Assembly (NCBI RefSeq): GCF_017798165.1
Contig: NZ_CP059068.1
Coordinates: 1,922,001 to 1,986,000, forward strand
Direction: 5' to 3'
DNA length: 64,000 nucleotides
DNA from: Rhodoferax sp. AJA081-3
GTDB taxonomy: Bacteria; Pseudomonadota; Gammaproteobacteria; Burkholderiales; Burkholderiaceae_C
Shown here one piece after another: positions 46,089 through 54,786 of the stretch. The notes beneath the pieces were generated by a model that was not told the origin of the DNA, did not search any database, and saw only the letters and a program-made list of their open reading frames with translations. Positions within the stretch are counted from its first letter, which is position 1. Each line of letters begins with the position of its first letter. Both the position numbers and the translations under genes were made by a program.

Positions 46089-46804
46089 GAACGCTGCTGT
46101 AGGTCCATCAGCTCGGTGATGCCCTTTTCGGCTAGGCTCAGCAGTTTGTCCATCTCGGCGCGGGTAAAGGCTACGCCTTCCGCGGTGCCCTGCACTTCGA
46201 CAAAATGGCCGGCGCCGGTCATCACCACATTCATGTCGGTGTCGCACGCGGAGTCTTCGGTGTATTCCAGGTCCAGCAGCGGTGTGCCCTGCACAATGCC
46301 CACGCTGATGGCGGCCACTGCTGCGGTGATGGGTGACTCGGTGATCTTGCCGGCCTTCAGCAAACCATTCACGGCGTCTTGCGCCGCGACAAAGGCGCCG
46401 GTGATGGCAGCGGTGCGCGTGCCACCGTCGGCCTGGATCACATCGCAGTCCAACTGGATGGTGCGTTCGCCCAGCTTCTTCAGATCAAACACGGCGCGCA
46501 TGGAGCGGCCGATCAGGCGTTGGATCTCCTGCGTGCGGCCGCTTTGTTTGCCGCGCGCGGCTTCGCGGTCGCTGCGGGTATGGGTGGCGCGGGGCAACAT
46601 GCCGTATTCAGCCGTCACCCAACCCTCGCCGCTGCCGCGCTTGTGCGGCGGTACACGTTCTTCGACCGACGCGGTGCACAAGACCTTGGTGTTGCCAAAC
46701 TCGATCAGCACCGAACCTTCGGCGTGGATGGTGAAGCTGCGGGTGATACGCACGGGGCGCAATTGGTCGGCTGCGCGGGCGCTGGAGCGGGCAAATTCGG
46801 TCAT
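46076..46804 (-). CDS. rph: RNase PH
   Basis: The ATG at 46804 ([20 protein letters not shown]) is the usual start; 242 residues. [73 protein letters not shown] and [24 protein letters not shown] are all family-typical, with the active-site Asp and phosphate-binding Arg/Thr. It trims tRNA 3' ends phosphorolytically. The extreme C-terminus is encoded within a dispersed repeat. Confidence 0.95.
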   Translation of the reverse strand: MTEFARSSARAADQLRPVRITRSFTIHAEGSVLIEFGNTKVLCTASVEERVPPHKRGSGEGWVTAEYGMLPRATHTRSDREAARGKQSGRTQEIQRLIGRSMRAVFDLKKLGERTIQLDCDVIQADGGTRTAAITGAFVAAQDAVNGLLKAGKITESPITAAVAAISVGIVQGTPLLDLEYTEDSACDTDMNVVMTGAGHFVEVQGTAEGVAFTRAEMDKLLSLAEKGITELMDLQQRSLSI

Positions 46805-46891
46805 AGATATCCCAAAAGAAAACTGTAAAAGCAAAAAACGGCGCAGCAGCTATGCCCGCGCCGTTTGTGGTGGTGAGCGCGGCGGCGGCTA

Positions 46892-47806
46892 CTACGCCTT
46901 GCGGGCAGCAGAGCGGCGGATGGCCTCGTTGATCTCGGCGATGGAGCGTTCAATGGCTTCATCGTCCAGATCGTCCACCGTGGAGTCCAGCCAACCGGCC
47001 TGCACGGTAGAGGCAAACACGCCGTCGTCAATGGAATCGGTGGAGATGCTGCCGCGGGTGGATTCAAACGAATCGGGCGTCTCCCACTCCATGGCGATCA
47101 CGGTTACGTTGTCACTGTTGGCGCCGGCCTTGAGCAGTGCGCGCTCCACCAGCTCGGGTGCGGCGGTGCCAACGGGTTTTTGGCCCAATTGGTAGACGAT
47201 GTCAGCATCTTCCAGGCTGCCCCACAGGCCATCCGAACAGAGAAGGATGCGGTCGCCCTGCTGCAGCTGCACCGGGCCGGTCACATCAAACACGGGTTTG
47301 GTCGGCGAGCCCAGGCAGGTGTACAACACGTTGCGGTTGAACTTGTCGGGCAGCGGCACGTCGGGCTTGGCGTCTTGGTGCTGCTCTATATAAGAGTGGT
47401 CACGCGTGCGGGCCAGCAGTTCACCATGGCGCACAAAATACAGGCGCGAATCGCCACAGTGCACCCAGTGGGCTGCGCTGCCTTGCACAATACACGCCAC
47501 CAGTGTGGTGCGGGGCGTGTCCATCAAATGCTTCTCCGCGGCGTAGCGCAGGATCTGGCGGTGGGCGGCCATGATGGCCATGTTGAAGAAGGCCTTGGGG
47601 TCCTCGATCTCGGGCTTGGCCTCTTTCTGGTACAGCGCGGAGATGGTTTGCAGCACCATCTGGGCCGCTACTTCACCCTCAGGGTGGCCACCCATGCCGT
47701 CGGCCAGCAAAAACAAGCCAGACGCCTTGGTATAGCAATACCCCATGCGGTCTTCGTTCTTCTCGCGGCCGCCCTTGCGGCTGATCTGGAATACAGAGAA
47801 TTTCAT
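46892..47806 (-). CDS. PP2C-family serine/threonine protein phosphatase
   Basis: 304 residues. Metal-binding motifs of PP2C enzymes are intact: NEDRMGYC, FLLADGMGGHPEGEVAA, WVHCGDSRLYFVRHGEL, LLCSDGLWG and NSDNVTVIAME. A C-terminal acidic extension of about 60 residues (STVDDLDDEAIERSIAEINEAI) is not part of the catalytic domain. It is adjacent to a Ser/Thr kinase gene on the same strand, so the two probably form a reversible phosphorylation pair. Confidence 0.92.
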   Translation of the reverse strand: MKFSVFQISRKGGREKNEDRMGYCYTKASGLFLLADGMGGHPEGEVAAQMVLQTISALYQKEAKPEIEDPKAFFNMAIMAAHRQILRYAAEKHLMDTPRTTLVACIVQGSAAHWVHCGDSRLYFVRHGELLARTRDHSYIEQHQDAKPDVPLPDKFNRNVLYTCLGSPTKPVFDVTGPVQLQQGDRILLCSDGLWGSLEDADIVYQLGQKPVGTAAPELVERALLKAGANSDNVTVIAMEWETPDSFESTRGSISTDSIDDGVFASTVQAGWLDSTVDDLDDEAIERSIAEINEAIRRSAARKA

Positions 47807-47841
47807 ATTGACCTTCGCAGAGCCGCCTCAAGGAGGTCAAC

Positions 47842-47856
47842 GCCCCCGCGGGGGGC
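47842..47856. repeat. GC-rich hairpin between kinase and phosphatase genes
   Basis: GCCCCCGCGGGGGGC can fold back on itself and is followed by GGGAACGTAGTGAGCGTGGG, a wording frequent in intergenic repeats of this bacterial group. It lies in the 76-bp gap between the kinase and phosphatase genes. No sequence link to the other two repeat families. Confidence 0.45.
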
Positions 47857-47882
47857 AGGGAACGTAGTGAGCGTGGGGGCTG

Positions 47883-48890
47883 TCATTTCGGTTTGACACC
47901 CACGTTAGAGACACCCAACACACTGCGTTTGGTGTCGGTCACCATGGTGTCAAACTGCATGCGCACTTTTTCACCCACGCTCAACTTGGTGTAACGGCGC
48001 TCGCCCTCACGGCTCAACTCTTTTTGCAAGGCAAAGACGGATTGCGGCCGGGACAGCGGGTCCAGCGACATGCACCACTCCACCACCTCGATGAGGTTGT
48101 CGGAATAGACGCCGCGCAGGCGGGCCAGTGCGACGGCAATGCGGTCCTTCTCCAGGCGCTGCGGTGCTTCGTTGGGCGGAAAGCCCTGCATGCAGGCATA
48201 AATACAGGCGCCAATGGCGTAAATGTCGGTCCACGGGCCCATGGAGGCGTCGCGGCGGTACATCTCGGGCGCGGCGAAGCCGGGTGTGTACATGGGGCGG
48301 ATGAAGTTGCCTTCTTTGCTCAGCACTTCGCGCGCGGCGCCAAAGTCGATCAGCACGGACTTGTTGTCGTCGGTGATGAAGATATTGGCCGGCTTGATGT
48401 CCAGGTGCAGCATCTTGTGCTGGTGCACGATGCGCAGACCGCGCAGGATTTCGTCAAACAGGGAGCGGATGGTGGACTCGCGGAACACCTTGCTTTGCTT
48501 GAGGTCGCGCGCAGTGACGATGAAGTCCTGCAGGGCGGCGCCCTCCAGGTAGTTCATGACCATATAAACCGTTTCGTTCTCGCGGAAGAAGTTCAGCACA
48601 CTGACCACCGACGGGTGGGAGATTTGCGCCAGCGAGCGGCCTTCTTCAAAAAAGCTCTTCAAACCCAGGCGGTACAACGACAGTTTTTCGGGCTGGACCT
48701 GGGGCAGCAGTTCGCCGGGTGCTCGGGTAGCCAGCGACGAGGGCAGGTATTCCTTGACGGCCACACGCTGGCCATCGGCGTCCAGCGCCAGGTACACCAA
48801 TCCGAAGCCGCCCGCTGCCACTTTGCGAATGACGCGGTAGCCGCCAATGGTGGTGTCGGGGGGTAGGGGTGCTGGTTTGACCTTCGACAT
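47883..48890 (-). CDS. Serine/threonine protein kinase
   Basis: 335 residues. The Hanks-type kinase motifs are complete: glycine loop VAAGGFGLVYLA, VAVKEY with the ATP-binding Lys, HKMLHLDIKPANIF catalytic loop (Asp), LIDFGAARE (DFG), and a PE motif in FAAPEMYRRDASMGPWTDIYAIGACIY. About 60 residues of C-terminal tail follow; no membrane segment or sensor domain is visible. Paired with the PP2C phosphatase downstream. It diverges from yicC across a 78-bp gap. Targets unknown. Confidence 0.92.
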   Translation of the reverse strand: MSKVKPAPLPPDTTIGGYRVIRKVAAGGFGLVYLALDADGQRVAVKEYLPSSLATRAPGELLPQVQPEKLSLYRLGLKSFFEEGRSLAQISHPSVVSVLNFFRENETVYMVMNYLEGAALQDFIVTARDLKQSKVFRESTIRSLFDEILRGLRIVHQHKMLHLDIKPANIFITDDNKSVLIDFGAAREVLSKEGNFIRPMYTPGFAAPEMYRRDASMGPWTDIYAIGACIYACMQGFPPNEAPQRLEKDRIAVALARLRGVYSDNLIEVVEWCMSLDPLSRPQSVFALQKELSREGERRYTKLSVGEKVRMQFDTMVTDTKRSVLGVSNVGVKPK

Positions 48891-48968
48891 AAATTAAGAG
48901 TTACACGCCTGTCTGATCCGTCTGAACCGGGTTATTCTCAGGGCCGTTTCATGAACCGAGAATAAGCA

Positions 48969-49883
48969 ATGCCAGTTTATAGCATGACAGGTTACGCCAG
49001 TGCACAGCACAGCACAGGCGCCACCACACCCGACGGCGAGGCCAAAGCCCCTGCCGGACAACTGGGTCTGGAGATACGCTCGGTCAACAGCCGTTTCCTT
49101 GACCTGTCGTTCCGCCTGCCCGAAGATTTGCGCCAGTTTGAGCCAGCCTTGCGTGACCTGCTGGTAGGCGCCCTGAAGCGCGGCAAGGTCGAGGTGCGCG
49201 CCTCCATCGAGATGCAGGCCGCCAGCACCATAGCCGAACCTTCGCCCCGCATGCTGCAACGCCTGAATGCCGTGCAAGACAACGTCAAGGCCTGGCTGCC
49301 CACCGCCACGCCGCTGAGCGTGGCCGATGTGATACGCCTCTCCAGCGCCGAGCAAACCGGCTCATATGACTGGGCCGCTGTGGTGGTGCCCCTGGCCGAC
49401 AAGGCACTGAAAGCCCTGCTGGATTCACGCAAGCGTGAAGGCGCCCGCCTGTCCACCATGCTGCTGGACCACTTGAGCCAGTTGCGCGCCCTGGCACAAC
49501 AGGCCGTTCCGCTGATCCCCCAACTTGTGGAGCAAAACCGGCAGAAATTCCTGGCCCGCTGGAAAGAGGCCATGGCGCTGACGGACGGCGCCACCCTGCC
49601 CGAGGCGGCGCAGGACCGGGCACTGACCGAGGCCACGGCCTTTGCCATCCGCATCGACGTGGCGGAAGAGATCACGCGGCTGAGCTCTCACCTGGACGAA
49701 ATCGAACGCCTGATCAACAAAGGCGGCGAGATCGGCAAACGGCTGGACTTTTTGATTCAGGAGCTGCACCGCGAGGCCAACACCATGGGTTCCAAGTCTG
49801 CCGCGCTGGAGTTGACCCATATCTCGGTAGATATGAAGGTGCTGATCGAGCAGATGCGCGAGCAGGTTCAGAACATAGAATAG
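48969..49883 (+). CDS. yicC: YicC-family endoribonuclease
   Basis: 304 residues. MPVYSMTGYASAQ at the start, LEIRSVNSRFLDLSFRLPEDLR, and the C-terminal EITRLSSHLDEIERLINKGGEIGKRLDFLIQELHREANTMGSKSAAL are the YicC signatures. YicC-like proteins are RNA endonucleases implicated in small-RNA decay and stationary-phase survival. It is followed 30 bp later by gmk on the same strand, the usual arrangement. Confidence 0.93.
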   Translation: MPVYSMTGYASAQHSTGATTPDGEAKAPAGQLGLEIRSVNSRFLDLSFRLPEDLRQFEPALRDLLVGALKRGKVEVRASIEMQAASTIAEPSPRMLQRLNAVQDNVKAWLPTATPLSVADVIRLSSAEQTGSYDWAAVVVPLADKALKALLDSRKREGARLSTMLLDHLSQLRALAQQAVPLIPQLVEQNRQKFLARWKEAMALTDGATLPEAAQDRALTEATAFAIRIDVAEEITRLSSHLDEIERLINKGGEIGKRLDFLIQELHREANTMGSKSAALELTHISVDMKVLIEQMREQVQNIE

Positions 49884-49913
49884 GGCGATCTTCAAACCGC
49901 CGCTGCGCCCGTT

Positions 49914-50534
49914 ATGGACTACCCCGGTAATCTTTTTGTCGTCGCCGCCCCCAGTGGGGCTGGAAAATCGAGTCTGGTCAAGGCCCTGCTGGAGCTGGAT
50001 TCCCACTTGCAGCTGTCGGTGTCGCACACAACGCGGCAGCCACGGGGCCAGGAAAAGCACGGGCGTGACTACTTTTTTGTCTCCGAGCAGGAATTTGACG
50101 CCATGGTCGCCGCCAACAGTTTCGTGGAATGGGCCAAGGTCCACGACAACCGCTACGGCACCTCCAAGCGCGCCATCGAAGACCGCATAGCCCAGGGCGC
50201 CGACGTGATACTGGAAATCGACTACCAGGGCGCCATCCAGATCAAAAGCATCTTCGCCAATGCCATCTCCATTTTCATCCTGCCACCCAGCTGGGAAGAG
50301 CTGCGCTCCCGGCTGGAACGCCGGGGCGAGGATGCGCCCGAAGTGATAGACGTGCGCATGAAAAACGCCGCAATCGAGGTCGCCCAGGCCGGGAAATTCG
50401 ACTTCGTTATAATCAACGAGCTGTTTGACCGTGCGCTTTTCGATTTGAAGGCCATTGTTCACTCCCAGCGGCTCAAATTTGCAGCGCAGCGTCGTGCCCG
50501 AGCCGAAACATTCAAAGCGTTGCTTATCCCCTAG
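49914..50534 (+). CDS. gmk: Guanylate kinase
   Basis: 206 residues. P-loop [22 protein letters not shown]-binding [34 protein letters not shown], the LID-like [20 protein letters not shown]. It phosphorylates GMP to GDP with ATP. Directly upstream of rpoZ and spoT, linking GTP and (p)ppGpp metabolism in one locus, as in many proteobacteria. Confidence 0.97.
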   Translation: MDYPGNLFVVAAPSGAGKSSLVKALLELDSHLQLSVSHTTRQPRGQEKHGRDYFFVSEQEFDAMVAANSFVEWAKVHDNRYGTSKRAIEDRIAQGADVILEIDYQGAIQIKSIFANAISIFILPPSWEELRSRLERRGEDAPEVIDVRMKNAAIEVAQAGKFDFVIINELFDRALFDLKAIVHSQRLKFAAQRRARAETFKALLIP

Positions 50535-50550
50535 TCTTTCGGAGAACTCC

Positions 50551-50754
50551 ATGGCCCGTATTACTGTAGAAGACTGCCTGGTGCAGATTCCCAACCGTTT
50601 CCAATTGGTGCTGGCGGCCACTTACCGCGCCCGCATGCTGAACCAGGGCCACACGCCCAAGATCGAGAGCAAGAACAAGGCTGGTGTGACCGCCCTGCGC
50701 GAAATCGCTGCAGGCAAGATCGGCATTGAAATGCTGAAAAAAGTCCCCCTCTGA
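50551..50754 (+). CDS. rpoZ: RNA polymerase omega subunit
   Basis: The ATG at 50551 follows a CGGAGAA ribosome site and gives 67 residues: [31 protein letters not shown], and [15 protein letters not shown]. Omega aids RNA polymerase assembly and contributes to the ppGpp-binding site. It ends at a strong terminator (50771-50798). Confidence 0.97.
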   Translation: MARITVEDCLVQIPNRFQLVLAATYRARMLNQGHTPKIESKNKAGVTALREIAAGKIGIEMLKKVPL

Positions 50755-50770
50755 GCCTTGGCGCTCCCCA

Positions 50771-50798
50771 AAAAGCACCGCATGCGGTGCTTTTTTTT
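50771..50798 (+). terminator. Rho-independent terminator after rpoZ
   Basis: The palindrome GCACCGCATGCGGTGC (50775-50790) is followed by eight T on the plus strand. The spoT start lies 55 bp beyond it. Confidence 0.9.
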
Positions 50799-50852
50799 GG
50801 CCTATTGGCGGGTTGGGCCGCCAATGTTTTTAGGGCACGCTACATTTACACC

Positions 50853-53159
50853 ATGGGTACCCCTGTCAAACCACCACCGCGCAAAGACGTTTCCACCGCG
50901 GGCGCCAGTGCCGAGTCCGTGCTGGACCCGGCCGTTGCCAACGCTGCAGCCAATGCCGCAGCCGCCAGTTTTGCCGGGCTGGTGTCCAAGCTGGACTACC
51001 TATCGCCCGAAGACCTGGAGAAGGTGCGCCAAGCCTACCGTTTTGCCGACGAGGCCCACCTGGGCCAGTTGCGCAACAACGGCGAGCCCTATATCACCCA
51101 CCCGATTGCCGTGGCCGCCCAGTGCGCAGAGTGGAAGATCGACGCCCAGGCGCTGATGGCGGCCCTGCTGCACGATTCACTGGAAGACTGCGGCGTCACC
51201 AAGATCGAGTTGATCGAACGTTTTGGCTCGCCGGTGGCGGAGCTGGTGGATGGCCTAACCAAGCTGGACAAGCTGCAGTTCAACACCCGCGAAGAAAACC
51301 AGGCCGAATCTTTCCGCAAGATGCTGCTGGCCATGGCGCGCGATGTACGCGTGATCCTGATCAAGCTGGCCGACCGCTCCCACAATATGCGCACCTTGGG
51401 CGACGTGCCGCGCAGCAAGTGGGGTCGCATCGCATCCGAAACGCTGGAAATCTACGCCCCCATCGCCCACCGCCTGGGCCTGAACCAGACCTACCGCGAG
51501 CTACAGGACCTGTCGTTCCGTTACCTGAAACCCTGGCGCTACACCACGCTGTCCAAGGCCGTCACCAAGGCCCGCAGCCGCCGACGCGACCTGATCCAGA
51601 AGGTGGACAAGGAAGTGGAAGCCGCCTTTGCCGCCGCTGGCATCCAGGTGCGTATTGCGGGACGCGAGAAAACGCTGTACTCCATCTACAAAAAAATGGA
51701 CAGCAAACACCTGAGCTTTGCCCAGGTGACCGACATCTACGGTTTTAGGGTGATTGTGCCAACCGTTATCGACTGTTACACGGCGTTAGGCGTATTGCAC
51801 CAGTTGTACAAGCCATTGCCCGGCAAGTTCAAAGACCATATTGCCATTGCCAAGCTCAACGGTTACCAGTCCCTTCACACCACGTTGGTGGGTCCGTCCG
51901 GCGTGAATGTGGAGTTCCAGATGCGCACCGAGGCCATGCATGTGGTGGCCGAATCTGGTGTGGCGGCGCATTGGTTGTACAAGGTAAACAACCCGGAAGA
52001 CGCGCCATCCGACCGACTGGGCACCAAATGGCTGCAATCCCTGCTCGATATTCAGGACGAAACCCGGGACGCTGGCGAGTTCTGGGACCATGTGAAGGTG
52101 GACCTTTTCCCCGACGCGGTGTATGTGTTCACACCCAAGAGCCAGATCATGGCCATGCCACGCGGCGCAACCATTGTGGATTTCGCCTACGCCATCCATA
52201 GCAACGTCGGTGATCGCACCGTATCTGCACGCATCAATGGCGAACAGGTTCCGTTACGCACCGAACTCAAAAATGGCGACGTTGTCGAAGTATTGACCGA
52301 GCCCATGGCCACGCCCAACCCGGCCTGGCTGGGTTTTGTGCGCACGGGGCGTGCCCGCTCCAAGATTCGCCACCACCTGAAGACCATGGCGCACACCGAG
52401 TCCGAAGAACTGGGCGAAAAGTTGCTGGTGCAGGCCCTGCGGGCAGAGGGCATAGACCTGTTCCCGGATGCAGAGCTGGACCCCATTTACGAACCGATTT
52501 GGGAGAAATTGCTGCGTTTTACCGGCAGCAAGAATCGCCAAGAGTTGTTGACCGATATTGGCCTGGGCAAACGCATCGCCCATATCGTCGCCAAACGCCT
52601 GGTGCATTTGCTGGCCGACAGCGGACAAAAACCCGACGCGCTGTTGCTGACACGCGAACGTTTTACCGCCCACGAGTCCACTTCCCAGGGCTCCATCACT
52701 CTGGATGGCAGCGAAAACGCTTCCGTGCAATTTGCCACCTGTTGCCGGCCGATACCGGGCGACAGCATCGTCGGTTACCTGGGCCGCGGCGAAGGCCTGG
52801 TGGTGCATGTGCACGATTGCCCGGTGGCCAAAAAGCTGTTGTACAAAGACAGCGAGCGGTTTATCAACGTGGACTGGTCCGACGAGCCGGTGCGCTCGTT
52901 CGAAACCGGCGTCATGGTCACCGCCAAAAATGGAAAAGGTGTGCTGGCCAAGGTGGCGGCGGCGCTGGCCGCTGCGGAGGCCGACATCGTGCACATCGAC
53001 ATGGGCAGCGAAGGCGCGCAGGAAGATGTGGATTTCCGTTTTGTAATTGGCGTGCGCGACACGGCGCATCTTGCAGTCGTGCTGCGCAACCTGAGCCGCA
53101 CGGCGTCGGTGATGCGGGCGGAGCGCCGCAAGGTGGCGGTGCCCAATTACGGGGGCTGA
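50853..53159 (+). CDS. spoT: Bifunctional (p)ppGpp synthetase/hydrolase SpoT/RelA
   Basis: The ATG at 50853 (MGTPVKPPPRK) is used because the frame upstream of it runs through the terminator; 768 residues. HD hydrolase domain with ALLHDSLEDCG (HDxxED) intact, synthetase domain with YGFRVIVPTVIDCYTALG and GYQSLHTTLVGP, TGS domain (VYVFTPKSQIMAMPRGATIVDFAYAIHSNVGD), zinc-finger-like CCRPIPGDSIVGYLGRG and a C-terminal ACT domain (GVLAKVAAALAAAEADIVHIDMG). Both catalytic sites look functional. Follows yicC-gmk-rpoZ. Confidence 0.96.
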   Translation: MGTPVKPPPRKDVSTAGASAESVLDPAVANAAANAAAASFAGLVSKLDYLSPEDLEKVRQAYRFADEAHLGQLRNNGEPYITHPIAVAAQCAEWKIDAQALMAALLHDSLEDCGVTKIELIERFGSPVAELVDGLTKLDKLQFNTREENQAESFRKMLLAMARDVRVILIKLADRSHNMRTLGDVPRSKWGRIASETLEIYAPIAHRLGLNQTYRELQDLSFRYLKPWRYTTLSKAVTKARSRRRDLIQKVDKEVEAAFAAAGIQVRIAGREKTLYSIYKKMDSKHLSFAQVTDIYGFRVIVPTVIDCYTALGVLHQLYKPLPGKFKDHIAIAKLNGYQSLHTTLVGPSGVNVEFQMRTEAMHVVAESGVAAHWLYKVNNPEDAPSDRLGTKWLQSLLDIQDETRDAGEFWDHVKVDLFPDAVYVFTPKSQIMAMPRGATIVDFAYAIHSNVGDRTVSARINGEQVPLRTELKNGDVVEVLTEPMATPNPAWLGFVRTGRARSKIRHHLKTMAHTESEELGEKLLVQALRAEGIDLFPDAELDPIYEPIWEKLLRFTGSKNRQELLTDIGLGKRIAHIVAKRLVHLLADSGQKPDALLLTRERFTAHESTSQGSITLDGSENASVQFATCCRPIPGDSIVGYLGRGEGLVVHVHDCPVAKKLLYKDSERFINVDWSDEPVRSFETGVMVTAKNGKGVLAKVAAALAAAEADIVHIDMGSEGAQEDVDFRFVIGVRDTAHLAVVLRNLSRTASVMRAERRKVAVPNYGG

Positions 53160-53166
53160 GGATCTT

Positions 53167-53736
53167 TTAACTAACTTCGGGCGCCGGGTAGCTGACCTTC
53201 AGGACCTCAATCTCTTCCACCTTGCCAGGCATCACCAGCTTGAGCACGTCACCCGTCTGGGCCTTGAGCAGGGTGCGGGCGATGGGCGAAATCCAACTCA
53301 CCTCGCCCTGCGCGCTATTGGCCTCGTCAATGCCCATGATGGTCACGGTGCGCTCCTCACCCGATTCGTCCGCATAGGTCACGGTGGCGCCAAAAAAAAT
53401 CTGGTCGTTGCCGTGGTGGACGGATGGGTTGGTGACTTCGGCAATTTCCAGGCGTTTGGTCAGAAAACGAATACGGCGGTCGATCTCGCGCAGGCGTTTT
53501 TTGCCGTACAGGTAGTCGCCATTCTCGGAGCGGTCGCCATTGCTGGCAGCCCAGAACACGGCCTCGACGATTTTGGGACGCTCGTTGTCCATCAGGTCCA
53601 GCCACTCGTTGCGCAGCGCGGCGTAGCCTTTGGGGGTGATGTAGTTCTTGCCGCCACCGGGAATGGGGGGCAGTTGCAGATCGTCGTCATCGCCGTCTGC
53701 GTTGTTGTCGGACTCTTTGGTGAAAGCCTTGCTCAT
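53167..53736 (-). CDS. greB: Transcription elongation factor GreB
   Basis: The ATG at 53736 (MSKAFTKESD) is the usual start; 189 residues, longer than Escherichia GreB by an acidic DNNADGDDDDLQLPP insert near the N-terminus. KNYITPKGYAALRNEWLDLM, VFWAASNGDRSENGDYLYGKKRLREIDRRIRFLTKRL (tip of the coiled coil with DRSENGDY) and the C-terminal FKBP-like domain (GEVSWISPIARTLLKAQTGDVLKL) are intact. GreB stimulates cleavage of backtracked RNA in RNA polymerase. Convergent with spoT, 7 bp between stops. Confidence 0.93.
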   Translation of the reverse strand: MSKAFTKESDNNADGDDDDLQLPPIPGGGKNYITPKGYAALRNEWLDLMDNERPKIVEAVFWAASNGDRSENGDYLYGKKRLREIDRRIRFLTKRLEIAEVTNPSVHHGNDQIFFGATVTYADESGEERTVTIMGIDEANSAQGEVSWISPIARTLLKAQTGDVLKLVMPGKVEEIEVLKVSYPAPEVS

Positions 53737-53757
53737 GGGCAACCCGGTCTGGATATG

Positions 53758-53788
53758 AAAAAGCCCTAGAACATTGCTGTTCTAGGGC
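53758..53788 (-). terminator. Rho-independent terminator of tRNA-Arg
   Basis: On the minus strand GCCCTAGAACA pairs with TGTTCTAGGGC across a 4-base loop and is followed by TTTTT. It sits 9 bp behind the tRNA. Confidence 0.9.
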
Positions 53789-53796
53789 AATCCATT

Positions 53797-53873
53797 TGGT
53801 GCGGCTGGCAGGAATTGAACCCACGACCCCTTGGTTCGTAGCCAAGTACTCTATCCAACTGAGCTACAGCCGC
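53797..53873 (-). tRNA. tRNA-Arg (anticodon ACG)
   Basis: 77 bases with CCA encoded. Acceptor GCGGCTG pairs with CAGCCGC, anticodon loop CTACGAA with ACG (53837-53839), D arm GCTCAGTTGGATAGAGTAC and T arm GTGGGTTCAATTCCTGC. It is followed by a clear terminator. Confidence 0.97.
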
Positions 53874-53911
53874 TAAGCAAAAAATTATAGCACAGGTTTT
53901 TGGGACCGCTT

Positions 53912-54784
53912 TTAGGTTTTCAAACCCAACATGGCGCGGGCCTCCTGCGGGCTGGCAATGGCACGGCCTGCGCGCTGGGCGCATTGGGCCAATTCGGCAA
54001 TCAGGGCGCCATTGCCACTGGCCCGTTCACCATTGGGTAGATAGAAAGTATCTTCCAGGCCGGTGCGTAACATGCCACCCAAGTCTGCCGTCTTCTGGTG
54101 CACGGGCCAGATCTCGGACCGGCCTATCAGCGTGGCCTGCCAGACGCTGTTGGGCGCCATCCATTGGGGCAACAGGGCCAGCAGGTCGGCGTCGCAGGGC
54201 ATGCCAGAGGCCACGCCCATGACAAGGTTGTATTCGGCGCGGCCCATCTCGGGCTTGAGCATGCCGGCCTTGATGTACATGCCCACCGAGCGCACGATGC
54301 CCACGTCAAAACATTCGAACTCCGGGTGGGTGCCGCACTCGGCCATCACGTCCAGAAACTGCTGGACCTTGGCGACAGGATTGTCAAACACCATAGGCGG
54401 CCAGGCCCACTGGCCATCTTCCTTGATCTTCAAATAATTCAGGCTGCCGGCATTACATGCGGCGATCTCGGGTTTGACGCGACGTATACAGGCCAGAGGA
54501 CCAGATATGTCCTTGCCAACAACACCCGTCGTCAGGTTGATGATGACGCCGGGGCAGGCTTCGCGGATGGCGCCTGTGACCGAAGCCATGACCTCCGGGT
54601 CCCACGACGGCAGATGGCCCATGCCCTCCTCCTGGTTGCGCACATGCACATGCATTACCGAAGCACCGGCGTTGAAGGCGTCGCGCGCTTCGGCCGCCAT
54701 TTGTGCGGGGGTGACTGGCACCGGGTGCTGCTTGGGGTTGGTCAGCACGCCGGTCAGCGCGCAGGTCAGTATGGCTTTTTCCAT
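53912..54784 (-). CDS. BKACE-family (DUF849) beta-keto acid cleavage enzyme
   Basis: 290 residues. The zinc-binding MHVHVRNQEEG (HxH), INLTTGVVG, NAGSLNYLKI and FECFDVGIVRSVGMYIKAGML pattern is that of the 3-keto-5-aminohexanoate cleavage family, which cleaves a beta-keto acid with acetyl-CoA to an acyl-CoA and acetoacetate. It is the last gene of the acyl-CoA catabolic operon, 2 bp behind the biotin-carboxylase gene, a position where a canonical leucine operon would have HMG-CoA lyase. The substrate is not determined by the sequence. Confidence 0.85.
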   Translation of the reverse strand: MEKAILTCALTGVLTNPKQHPVPVTPAQMAAEARDAFNAGASVMHVHVRNQEEGMGHLPSWDPEVMASVTGAIREACPGVIINLTTGVVGKDISGPLACIRRVKPEIAACNAGSLNYLKIKEDGQWAWPPMVFDNPVAKVQQFLDVMAECGTHPEFECFDVGIVRSVGMYIKAGMLKPEMGRAEYNLVMGVASGMPCDADLLALLPQWMAPNSVWQATLIGRSEIWPVHQKTADLGGMLRTGLEDTFYLPNGERASGNGALIAELAQCAQRAGRAIASPQEARAMLGLKT

Positions 54785-54786
54785 TT

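Noticed and set aside
50787..50852. Upstream start for SpoT at 50787
   Set aside because: The extension overlaps the T run of the rpoZ terminator and is not conserved in the family; the ATG at 50853 is preferred.
53150..53170. GGGGGCTGAG at the spoT end as an eighth dispersed-motif copy
   Set aside because: Only the CCCCCG core agrees; the AAATAT and TAGC/ATAGCA boxes are missing.
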